Below are positions 1 through 6,241 of a stretch of DNA of 27,203 nt, one piece after another. Source of the stretch: Clostridiales bacterium (GTDB lineage: Bacteria; Bacillota; Clostridia; Christensenellales; Aristaeellaceae). The stretch covers positions 1 to 27,203 of the forward strand of contig SFHK01000045.1 in assembly GCA_004556395.1 (NCBI GenBank). Reading direction: 5' to 3'. Position 1 is the stretch's first letter; each line of letters begins with the position of its first letter. The position numbers were made by a program, and so were the translations under genes. The notes under the pieces are model-generated. The model did no database searches. It was not told where the DNA came from and was given only the letters and a program-made list of their open reading frames with translations.

Positions 1-360
1 AATGCCCGAATTGAAGAACGCTTTTTCACGCACTTTCTGTACAGTTCCGGGTATTATCACCTTAGCAAAATATGTTCCCTCGTGATATCTCGTGCTCAAC
101 TTGCTCTTCCCTCCTGCAAAAGCAAACGAGCCGATATCCGTAACGGTATATCCGTCAATCATCTGCGGAATGACAATGTTTTCATTATCTTTGTATTGGC
201 CCCAAGCAAATCCCGTTATGCTTGCAGTACCATCTCCCTTCAGCGTATAGCTGAAGGGACCGCTCTTCCCCGTCGTAGCCGCCTGCGCGGGCAAAACCAT
301 TGCAAGCAGCAGCACCGCAGCCATCAGGAACCCCATCGTACGCGCGAATCCATGTTTCAT
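1..360 (-). CDS. Secreted BspA-type leucine-rich-repeat protein, N-terminal part (runs off the window)
   Basis: This minus-strand frame begins at ATG 360 and is open to base 1, so only the first 120 residues are visible. Residues 1-28 form a signal peptide: a short basic start, a hydrophobic core rich in Leu, Met and Ala, and an AQA-type signal peptidase site. The mature part contains GDGTASITGF, then VIPQMIDGYTVTDIGSFAFAG, then VIIPGTVQKVREKAFF. That is the LRR_5/BspA repeat pattern (IP..I.G..V..IG..AF), found in surface proteins that bind host or matrix ligands. An AGGAGGAG ribosome site lies at 367-374. The gene is divergent from the XRE regulator at 478 and has a near-consensus promoter in the shared gap. 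The family assignment is fairly secure; the ligand is unknown. Confidence 0.8.
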   Translation of the reverse strand, partial: MKHGFARTMGFLMAAVLLLAMVLPAQAATTGKSGPFSYTLKGDGTASITGFAWGQYKDNENIVIPQMIDGYTVTDIGSFAFAGGKSKLSTRYHEGTYFAKVIIPGTVQKVREKAFFNSGI

Positions 361-376
361 GAACTTCTCCTCCTTT

Positions 377-452
377 AAATAGGAACTTTTCTGCCTATAA
401 TTATGCTACTATTCTTCCTATTTGTCAAGCCTTTTAGGAATTATTATTCCTA
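377..452. promoter_or_regulatory. Four TAGGAA half-sites in two inverted pairs (candidate operators)
   Basis: AAATAGGAA (377-385) is mirrored by TTCCTATTT (415-423), a perfect 9-base pair of arms. TAGGAAT (435-441) is mirrored by ATTCCTA (446-452) with a 4-base gap. One site overlaps the -35/spacer of the minus-strand promoter, and the closest pair sits just upstream of the ribosome site of the XRE gene. The layout suits binding by the divergently encoded regulator, but that link is inference. Confidence 0.55.
400..428 (-). promoter_or_regulatory. Promoter of the BspA-type gene
   Basis: Read on the minus strand, TTGACA (423-428) is followed by a 17-nt spacer and CATAAT (400-405). This is a near-consensus housekeeping promoter about 40 bases upstream of the ATG at 360. 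A TAGGAA motif lies inside the spacer. Confidence 0.7.
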
Positions 453-477
453 TTGACAGAAAAAAGGAGGAAGAAAA

Positions 478-810
478 ATGCTCATTTCTGATCTTCGCGT
501 AATCGGAAACAATCTGCTGGCCGTTCGAAAAAAGCTTGGCATGACCCAGATGGAGGTCGCCGAAGCCGCCGGACTGGCCGACCGTACCTATGCGGACATC
601 GAGCGCGGCAGCGTAAACATGCGCCTGGAAACCATTCTGCGCATCTGTCAGGCGCTTCATATCACCCCGGATGAAATCCTCACTCAGCCCCCGTCCGCCC
701 TCTCCGCCCGTCAGGAAGAGCTGCTCGCCCGCCTCAACGCCTGCTCCGAAAAAGACCGCGCCACCGCCCTCCTCCTGCTGGAGGTATTCCTCGAATCCCT
801 GAACCGCTGA
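478..810 (+). CDS. XRE-family helix-turn-helix transcriptional regulator
   Basis: This small cytoplasmic DNA-binding protein has 110 residues. Residues 12-67 form a Cro/C1-type helix-turn-helix: LLAVRKKLGMTQMEVAEAAG supplies helices 1-2, LADRTYADIERG is the recognition segment, and LETILRICQALHITPDEI closes the fold. The last 40 residues are Ala/Leu-rich and probably helical (SARQEELLARLNACSEKD), which fits dimerisation. The start ATG follows AGGAGG at 465-470 with 7-base spacing. The gene is divergent from the BspA-type gene and separated from it by inverted TAGGAA motifs, so it probably regulates itself and that neighbour. It converges on the amino acid ABC operon, with a terminator between them. 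Confidence 0.88.
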   Translation: MLISDLRVIGNNLLAVRKKLGMTQMEVAEAAGLADRTYADIERGSVNMRLETILRICQALHITPDEILTQPPSALSARQEELLARLNACSEKDRATALLLLEVFLESLNR

Positions 811-884
811 TTTCCCGCGCTTCCGTCAACTGGATAAATCCCCCGCCGCGCCCAAATTCCAACGCGAATTCCTCCATGACGAAA

Positions 885-1844
885 TCAGAATAAAACCCCC
901 TTTCCGCGGACAGCGGCATGTGTCCGTGCGGAAATGGGGGTTTTAAGGCAGCGCCGCACAAATGAGGTGGTCGGCCGGCGAATGGATTTTTCGTCCGATG
1001 CAAATGAAAATTCCGAAGGTTTACTGGAGGTAAATCGAGGAATTTGCATGCCGCAGATGGCGGAAAAGACATCGCCCGACGTGCCGCCGAATTGTGCGGT
1101 GATGCCCACCTTTTGCAGGAAGCTGATCAGGCGGGGGCTTTGGGGGGAGTTGAACAGGTCGTGGGAGGGGCGGTCTTCTTCGACGTGGCCGCCGTCTAAG
1201 AAGAGGGTACGGCTGGAGACCTCGCGGGCGAAGCGCATTTCGTGGGTTACGACGATCATCGTCATGCCCTCCTCGGCAAGGCGTTTCATGACCTCGAGCA
1301 CCTCGCCAATCATTTCCGGGTCGAGCGCGCTGGTCGGCTCGTCGAACAGCATGACCTCCGGGTTCATCATCAGCGCGCGCACGATGGCGATGCGCTGCTT
1401 CTGGCCGCCGGAGAGCTGCGCCGGGTAGGCGGTCGCCTTATCGAGCAGACCCACGCGCTTCAGAAGCTCCTCAGCCTTGGCGGCGGCCTTGGCGGGCTCC
1501 ATGCGCTTGATTTTGATGGGCGCGGCGGTCAGGTTCTGCATCACGTTCATGTTGTTGAACAGGTTGAACTGCTGAAACACCATGCCCATGCGTTCCCGGT
1601 ACCGGTTGATGTTCACCTTTTTCTGGCAGATGTCGGTTCCGTCAAAGAAGATGCTGCCGGAGGTGGGCGTTTCGAGCAGGTTCAGGCAGCGCAGGAACGT
1701 GCTCTTTCCGCCGCCGGACGGGCCGATCACGCTGACGACCTCGTGCTCGCGGAAGGAAATGGAGATGTTGTCAAGCACCTTCAGCCTGCCGAAGCACTTG
1801 GTAAGGCCTTCCACACGGATGATTTCGCGATTATTTGCGTCCAC
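885..1844 (-). CDS. Polar amino acid ABC transporter ATPase with aberrant C-terminal tail
   Basis: This is the ATP-hydrolysing subunit of a GlnQ/HisP-type importer, working on the inner membrane face. Walker A GPSGGGKST is at 41-49, the signature LSGGQKQR near 144-151, Walker B VMLFDEPTSALD near 164-175 and the switch His in VVTHEM near 201. The start is GTG at 1844, preceded by AAAGGAG at 8 bases and overlapping the permease end by 14 nt. Family members normally stop near residue 245, after the LFNSPQSPRLISFLQKV motif. Here the frame continues 73 more residues that do not resemble the family and passes straight through the terminator hairpin at 892-944. A lost stop codon or an inserted repeat at the 3' end would explain this. 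Confidence 0.92.
   Translation of the reverse strand: MDANNREIIRVEGLTKCFGRLKVLDNISISFREHEVVSVIGPSGGGKSTFLRCLNLLETPTSGSIFFDGTDICQKKVNINRYRERMGMVFQQFNLFNNMNVMQNLTAAPIKIKRMEPAKAAAKAEELLKRVGLLDKATAYPAQLSGGQKQRIAIVRALMMNPEVMLFDEPTSALDPEMIGEVLEVMKRLAEEGMTMIVVTHEMRFAREVSSRTLFLDGGHVEEDRPSHDLFNSPQSPRLISFLQKVGITAQFGGTSGDVFSAICGMQIPRFTSSKPSEFSFASDEKSIRRPTTSFVRRCLKTPISARTHAAVRGKGVLF
892..944. terminator. Bidirectional intrinsic terminator between convergent genes
   Basis: AAAACCCCC-TTTCCGC-GGACA (892-912) pairs with TGTCC-GCGGAAA-GGGGGTTTT (921-944), with small bulges and an 8-base loop. T runs follow on both strands, so it can stop the XRE transcript rightward and the ABC operon leftward. It lies inside the annotated reading frame of the ATPase. 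Confidence 0.85.
984..1014. other. Imperfect hairpin in the ATPase tail region
   Basis: GGATTTTTC (984-992) pairs with GAAAATTCC (1006-1014) with one mismatch and a 13-base loop. It lies in the AT-richer stretch coding for the atypical ATPase tail and supports the idea that this stretch is an intergenic or repeat element rather than evolved protein-coding sequence. Confidence 0.35.
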
Positions 1845-2619
1845 GGTTCATTCTCCTTTCCATGAGCGCGATCAGGCGGCCGCCGATGAACGTCATGATG
1901 AAATAGATCATTGCGGCGATGAACAGGCATTCCAGCGTCTTGTAGTTTTTCGCCTTCACGCCGTTGGTACGGTACATCAGATCCGCGATGCCGATGACCG
2001 AAACGATGGACGATTCCTTGATGATGGTAACGAACTCGTTGCCCAGCGCCGGCAGGATGTTCTTTACCGCCTGCGGCAGAACGACCATGCGCATGGCCTG
2101 TCCCCTGGTGAAGCCCAGACTGCGCGCGGCCTCCATCTGTCCGCCGTCCACGGCCTGAATGCCGGAGCGGATGATTTCGGCCACATAGGCGCAGCTGTTC
2201 AGGCTCATGGCCACAATGCCCGCGGCGAAGCGCTGAAAATCGGGAATAAAGGAGACGTCCGGGAATTTGACGCCGATCATGGGCAGTCCATAGAAGATAA
2301 ACATCAGCTGCACAAGCAGAGGCGTGCCGCGGAAGAACTCGATGTACGCGGTGGCCAGCCATTTCAGGGGCTTGAAGCCGCTCAGCTTGGCCATAGCCAT
2401 CAGAACGCCCAGAATCGTTCCCAGCAGCACGGTGAAAAACGCGATGATCAGCGTGTTTTTCGTGCCCTCCAGAAAGAAGCCGTAATACTTTTCCAGCGTC
2501 TTCCCTACATTTATAAAGAAGGTCATTTGGGAAAAGAAATCCTGGATGGCGGTCGCGATGGTGTTCCAGTATCCCTGCACCGTCTGTCCAAAGCTAAGCA
2601 ATAAGTTCATTTCGGCCAT
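1831..2619 (-). CDS. Polar amino acid ABC transporter permease
   Basis: This 262-residue membrane protein of the HisM/GlnP type forms the translocation channel with the ATPase at 885-1844. Hydrophobic segments include NTLIIAFFTVLLGTILGVLM and a last one near ECLFIAAMIYFIMTFIGG. The cytoplasmic EAA loop that docks on the ATPase reads EAARSLGFTRGQAMRMVVLPQA. The start MAEMNLLL at 2619 is chosen because AAGGAG lies just upstream. A longer frame to 2679 would begin inside a hairpin and lacks such a site. It sits between the binding protein (96-base gap with a hairpin) and the ATPase (14-base overlap), so it is the second gene of the operon. Confidence 0.93.
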   Translation of the reverse strand: MAEMNLLLSFGQTVQGYWNTIATAIQDFFSQMTFFINVGKTLEKYYGFFLEGTKNTLIIAFFTVLLGTILGVLMAMAKLSGFKPLKWLATAYIEFFRGTPLLVQLMFIFYGLPMIGVKFPDVSFIPDFQRFAAGIVAMSLNSCAYVAEIIRSGIQAVDGGQMEAARSLGFTRGQAMRMVVLPQAVKNILPALGNEFVTIIKESSIVSVIGIADLMYRTNGVKAKNYKTLECLFIAAMIYFIMTFIGGRLIALMERRMNRGRK

Positions 2620-2647
2620 CGACTCCTTGTATATAATCGCACGGAAA

Positions 2648-2682
2648 GCCGTGAGACCGAATGCAGAATCCGGTCTCACGGC
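2648..2682 (-). other. Intercistronic stem-loop between binding protein and permease
   Basis: GCCGTGAGACCG (2648-2659) and CGGTCTCACGGC (2671-2682) are perfect 12-base arms around an 11-base loop. There is no long T run, so it is more likely a leaky terminator or an mRNA-stabilising stem. Such stems often keep binding-protein transcript in excess over permease and ATPase transcript. Confidence 0.75.
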
Positions 2683-2715
2683 ATTTCTGCCGTTCAGCGG
2701 AAGGGGTTCTTTCGA

Positions 2716-3513
2716 TTATTCACCGGTTTCGCCGGTCGCGGCGACGGCGGCGTCGTAGGCGGCCTGATAGCTGCCGTCGGAGGTGACCTTCGCGATGACC
2801 TCGTTCACCTTGGCGAGCAGGTCGTCAGAGCCCTTGGCGAGCACGCAGGCCTTGCCGAAGCTGGCTTCCTCGGCGCTGAACTCGAAGTTGGCGACTTCCA
2901 GCGTGCCGTCGGAGCTGTTCACCATGGACATGCCGACCGCGTAGTCCACCACGAAGCCCGCGATGTTGCCGTTGACGGTTTCGAGCGCCAGGTTCGGATA
3001 GGTGTCGAGCTCAAACAGCTCGCTGTCCGGCAGAGCGCTTTCCACAAGGCCGCTCTGGATGGTGCCCAGCTGCGCGCCGACCTTCAGGCCCTTCAGGGAC
3101 TCCTTGTCCACGTACTTCTCACCGTTGCCGGCCTTGACGATCAGCAGCTGCGCGCTGGTCTCATACAGGTCGGAGAAGTCAATGACCTCGGCGCGCTCGG
3201 GGGTGCAGGTGAACGCCGCGATGCCGATGTCCACGCCGCCGGCCTGCACGGCCGGGATGATGCCGTCAAACGCCTGATCGACAACCTCGAGCTTTACGCC
3301 CAGCGCGTCGGCGATCTGCTGAGCCAGCCAGATGTCGCAGCCCGCGAAGTTGGCGTTGTCGTCCAGATACTCGTAGGGGGGATAGGTCGCTTCGGTGCCA
3401 ACGACCAGCTTGCCGGCGGCGAGCACCTTCTCAAGAGCGGTTTCGGCGCTGGCCACGCACACCATGGACGCGCACAGGACGAGAGCAAGAACCAGAGCAA
3501 GAATCTTTTTCAT
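2716..3513 (-). CDS. Polar amino acid ABC transporter substrate-binding protein
   Basis: This secreted solute-binding protein of family 3 has 265 residues. Residues 1-23 (MKKILALVLALVL...ASA) are the signal peptide. The mature protein opens with LEKVLAAGKLVVGTEATYPPYEYLDDNANFAGCDI in pieces typical of family 3. The motif FDGIIPAVQAGGVDIGIAAF is followed by TPERAEVIDFS, whose Arg binds the substrate carboxylate in this family. No convincing lipobox is seen, so it may be released or held loosely. GGAGGT precedes the ATG. It is the first gene of a three-gene importer operon. A polar or charged amino acid is the likely substrate; the exact one cannot be read from sequence. Confidence 0.93.
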   Translation of the reverse strand: MKKILALVLALVLCASMVCVASAETALEKVLAAGKLVVGTEATYPPYEYLDDNANFAGCDIWLAQQIADALGVKLEVVDQAFDGIIPAVQAGGVDIGIAAFTCTPERAEVIDFSDLYETSAQLLIVKAGNGEKYVDKESLKGLKVGAQLGTIQSGLVESALPDSELFELDTYPNLALETVNGNIAGFVVDYAVGMSMVNSSDGTLEVANFEFSAEEASFGKACVLAKGSDDLLAKVNEVIAKVTSDGSYQAAYDAAVAATGETGE

Positions 3514-3575
3514 GGGATGTACCTCCGTTTTGTATGGTTTTCGGTGACCGTTTATTCATTCACCCGATGCGCATA

Positions 3576-3603
3576 ATTATACGCAAAACTCGGAGCTTGT
3601 AAA
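3576..3603 (-). promoter_or_regulatory. Promoter of the amino acid ABC operon with a dyad over the -10
   Basis: On the minus strand TTTACA (3598-3603), a 16-base spacer and TATAAT (3576-3581) form the promoter. A 16-base dyad GCGnATAATTATnCGC (3569-3584) covers the -10, a plausible repressor site. Confidence 0.75.
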
Positions 3604-3643
3604 GCCCTTTTTCAAAAGATTAACGAAGAAATTTTTGCGCCTG

Positions 3644-4795
3644 TCAAACGCCGAATTTCAGCGCGGAAAGCCGGTCAAACGCCTCTTTCAGCTGTTCTGT
3701 CTTCGCCGTGCAGGCGATTCGCACGTGTCCTTCGCCCGTTTTGCCGAAAACGCCGCCCGGACTGACCAGCACATGCGCCTTTTCCAGCGCCGTTTTCGCG
3801 AATTCCGCGGACGAAAGCCCGGTTTTTTTGATGCCCGGAAACAGATAGAATGTACCCATCGGCGGAACGAGCGTCATATACGGAATTGTATTTATGCGTT
3901 CCGTTGCATAAAAGACGCGGTTTTTATACCGGGTGATGTACGTTTCCCGTATCTCCTCCCGCAGGGACAGCGCACGGATGGCGGCGCGCTGGGAAACGGA
4001 GGGCGCGGTATAGATCATGGCGCCGTTGGCGTAGCCGATCGCGTCCACGATTTCCCTCGGCGCGATGATGAAGCCCACGCGCCAGCCGGTCATCATGAAG
4101 TTCTTGGAGAAGCTGTTCAGCGTCACCGTGCGCGCTTCCATGCCGGGCAGCGTGCGCATCGGAACGAACACGCCCTTATACAGGTAGCGCGTATAAATTT
4201 CGTCCGCCAGCACCAGAAGATCGTTTTCCTTCGCCACATCGGCAATCAGGCGCATGTCGTCCATGGTGAACGCCTTGCCGGTCGGGTTGGCGGGGTTGTT
4301 GAAAATAATGGCCTTCGTGCGCGGCGTGACGGCGGCGCGCAGCGCTTCCGGGCGCAGGCTCCAGCCGTCGGCTTCATACGTGGGAACCTCCACGCACACG
4401 CCGCCGTTCATCTCAATCTGCTGCTTATACAGCGCGAAGTACGGCGAAATCACCAGCGCCTCGTCGCCGGGATCGAGAATCGCCGTGAGCGCCAGATACA
4501 TGCCCAGACAGCTGGACGCGGTGACGATCACCTCGTCCTTCGGCACATCCTGCCCGAAGTCCTCGCGCCACGCGGTCTGGATTGCATAAATCAGCTCCGG
4601 GTCGCCCTGCGGGAAGCCGTAGCGCGTCGCGCCGCCCAGCGCGTCCCGGTACGCCGCCTCGATGATGCGGCTGTCGGTGACGAAATCGGTGTCGCCGATG
4701 CTCAGGTCGATCAGGTCGGTATAGCGCGAAAGCGCGTCCGCGTCCAGCGTCAGTCCCGCCTGCACATGCTGGAATCTCTTTGCCACATAGCTCAT
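3644..4795 (-). CDS. PLP-dependent class I/II aminotransferase
   Basis: This 383-residue cytoplasmic enzyme moves an amino group between an amino acid and a 2-oxo acid. Fold-type I landmarks are present: NPANPTG (167-173), ADEIY (197-201) and SFSKNFMMTGWRVGF, in which Lys231 forms the Schiff base with PLP. A late HVRIACT supplies the carboxylate-binding Arg. Overall it resembles the AspC/alanine-type subgroup, but substrate cannot be fixed. Its ATG (4793-4795) overlaps the TGA of the LarA-like gene (ATGA), so the two are translationally coupled. This suggests the racemase product, once oxidised to a 2-oxo acid, or a related acid is the amino acceptor. No clear terminator is visible after the stop, before the next gene's promoter. 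Confidence 0.92.
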   Translation of the reverse strand: MSYVAKRFQHVQAGLTLDADALSRYTDLIDLSIGDTDFVTDSRIIEAAYRDALGGATRYGFPQGDPELIYAIQTAWREDFGQDVPKDEVIVTASSCLGMYLALTAILDPGDEALVISPYFALYKQQIEMNGGVCVEVPTYEADGWSLRPEALRAAVTPRTKAIIFNNPANPTGKAFTMDDMRLIADVAKENDLLVLADEIYTRYLYKGVFVPMRTLPGMEARTVTLNSFSKNFMMTGWRVGFIIAPREIVDAIGYANGAMIYTAPSVSQRAAIRALSLREEIRETYITRYKNRVFYATERINTIPYMTLVPPMGTFYLFPGIKKTGLSSAEFAKTALEKAHVLVSPGGVFGKTGEGHVRIACTAKTEQLKEAFDRLSALKFGV

Positions 4796-6081
4796 TTTTC
4801 GCCCCCCTCTCCCATGACGTGCGGAACCACCGTGGAGCCGTTGGGAATCACATAGATGGATTTGCCCGCGAGGTTCGCGCTTTTCAGAAGCTCATCCATG
4901 TCGGAAAACGCTTCCAGCCCCATCGGCTTCACGATTTCCGGCTCAATGCCCGTGAGCAGCATCACGCGGTAGCGCCGCGCCTGCTCGCAGTTCAAAAAGA
5001 AGATATATCCCGGCACGGTGAAGCGCGTGCGCAGGCGCTCCTCGATCGTTCCGGCGGTCAGGTCGCGAATCCAGTCAAAGTACTCCGGATGCCCGCCGCC
5101 GTCGCGCGCTTCAATCAGCAGAATCAGCGTGCCGCCCGGCTTCAGGCCGGATTCCACGTTGTCGATCGTCTTCGTGCCCTGATACAAAGACATATCCTTC
5201 GGATAGCCGCCGCAGCTGGCGATGACCACGTCCGCGCGCTCGGGCACGTCCACGCGGTAGATGCGGTCGACCTCCCGGCACGCGCGCAGCCACGAGGTGA
5301 GGTAGTGGCCGGAGAAGATCGACGAAAGCTTCATCCGCGCGTTCATCACCAGATTCACCATGAACAGCGCCTTCATCATGCCCGCCGCCTCGCACATGTC
5401 CTCGTTCAGCGGGTTGTCTTCCAGCACACCGTTTCCGATGCGCGGATTGCTGCGCAGCCTTTCGGGATCCAGCGAATACGCGTGGTTGCGGCAGATCGTC
5501 TGCATGCCGGCAATGCCGGGCACGATGCTCTTGCGCCCGCCACCGTAGCCGGCCATCACGTGCTGGGTGCACGCGCCCAGACACACCACAAGGTCGGACT
5601 CGGCGGCAATCCGGTTCACCCACACCGGCGTGTGAAACGACGTTTCGCCCAGATACACAAGGTCGTCCGCCATGCAGTCGTGGTTCACCACGCGCACGCG
5701 GTCGTACACGCCGTCCGTCACCAGCCTGCGCAGCGTCGCTTCGTCGCCGGGCGCGTGCGTGCCGTTGGCGACGAGAATGGTCAGCGCCTCCGCGCGCACG
5801 CCGCATTCGTCCGTCAGGTAATCGACCAGATGCGGAATCACCAGATCCTGCCGCATCCAGAAGCGCGTAACGTCGCTGATGATCATGGTAATTTTTTCAC
5901 CCGCATGCGCCAGTTCCTTCAGCGGCGCGCTGTCAATCGGCTCGTTCAGCGAACGCCATAGCGCCGCGCGAATGTCGGCAATCGGCGGCGTTTCATGCCC
6001 GCGAAGCACGCCAAGCACCTGCTTTTCGTCCAGCCCGGCGCGTACGCTGCCGTCTCCGTAGGGAAAAATGTATTCCTTCAT
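4792..6081 (-). CDS. larA: LarA-family nickel-pincer 2-hydroxyacid racemase
   Basis: The protein has 429 residues when started at ATG 6081, which has AAAGGGG upstream; the frame is open further to 6273 but those residues look like intergenic DNA. It matches the LarA/DUF2088 family, whose founding member interconverts D- and L-lactate with a nickel-pincer nucleotide. Key family residues are visible: SDVTR (69-73), GTH with His109, TQH with His174, GGGRK with Lys184 (the cofactor attachment Lys), RNH with His200, and YQGTK. The spacing His174-Lys184-His200 equals that of LarA. The relatives include racemases for other 2-hydroxyacids, so lactate is not certain. The cofactor makers LarB, LarC and LarE are not in this window. 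It is coupled to the downstream aminotransferase. Confidence 0.85.
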   Translation of the reverse strand: MKEYIFPYGDGSVRAGLDEKQVLGVLRGHETPPIADIRAALWRSLNEPIDSAPLKELAHAGEKITMIISDVTRFWMRQDLVIPHLVDYLTDECGVRAEALTILVANGTHAPGDEATLRRLVTDGVYDRVRVVNHDCMADDLVYLGETSFHTPVWVNRIAAESDLVVCLGACTQHVMAGYGGGRKSIVPGIAGMQTICRNHAYSLDPERLRSNPRIGNGVLEDNPLNEDMCEAAGMMKALFMVNLVMNARMKLSSIFSGHYLTSWLRACREVDRIYRVDVPERADVVIASCGGYPKDMSLYQGTKTIDNVESGLKPGGTLILLIEARDGGGHPEYFDWIRDLTAGTIEERLRTRFTVPGYIFFLNCEQARRYRVMLLTGIEPEIVKPMGLEAFSDMDELLKSANLAGKSIYVIPNGSTVVPHVMGEGGEK

Positions 6082-6112
6082 GGCCGTGAACCCCTTTGGA
6101 TTTGATTCATAC

Positions 6113-6141
6113 ATTATATAAGCCCGATTGTAAAGATACAA
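6113..6141 (-). promoter_or_regulatory. Promoter of the larA-aminotransferase operon
   Basis: On the minus strand TTGTAT (6136-6141), a 17-base spacer and TATAAT (6113-6118) lie about 32 bases upstream of the start codon at 6081. The -35 is weak (4 of 6), which suits activation from the adjacent palindrome. Confidence 0.6.
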
Positions 6142-6172
6142 GAATGTGCATGAAAATCCATCATGCACATTC
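6142..6172. promoter_or_regulatory. Large palindrome abutting the larA -35 (candidate operator)
   Basis: GAATGTGCATGA (6142-6153) and TCATGCACATTC (6161-6172) are perfect 12-base arms around a 7-base centre. The palindrome touches the weak -35 box. It could bind an activator sensing a hydroxyacid; it might also end the upstream acetyltransferase transcript, although no good T run follows. Confidence 0.55.
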
Positions 6173-6241
6173 CTGTCAATTTTTATTTCTGTCCGGCGGC
6201 GAGGTTGCCGGCGGGCACGCGGCTCAGCGAAATTTCGCGTC

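Noticed and set aside
82..378. A 98-codon plus-strand frame at the left edge
   Set aside because: It is opposite the BspA-type gene, which has a signal peptide, LRR motifs, ribosome site and promoter on the minus strand.
454..459. Plus-strand TTGACA as -35 of the XRE gene
   Set aside because: It lies only 6 bases before the ribosome site, so a -10 would fall inside the coding region.
6180..6241. GC-rich stretch after the acetyltransferase stop as an intrinsic terminator
   Set aside because: The CCGGC/GCCGG arms are short and partly direct rather than inverted repeats; pairing is too weak to call, although an AAATAAAAATT run follows on the minus strand.
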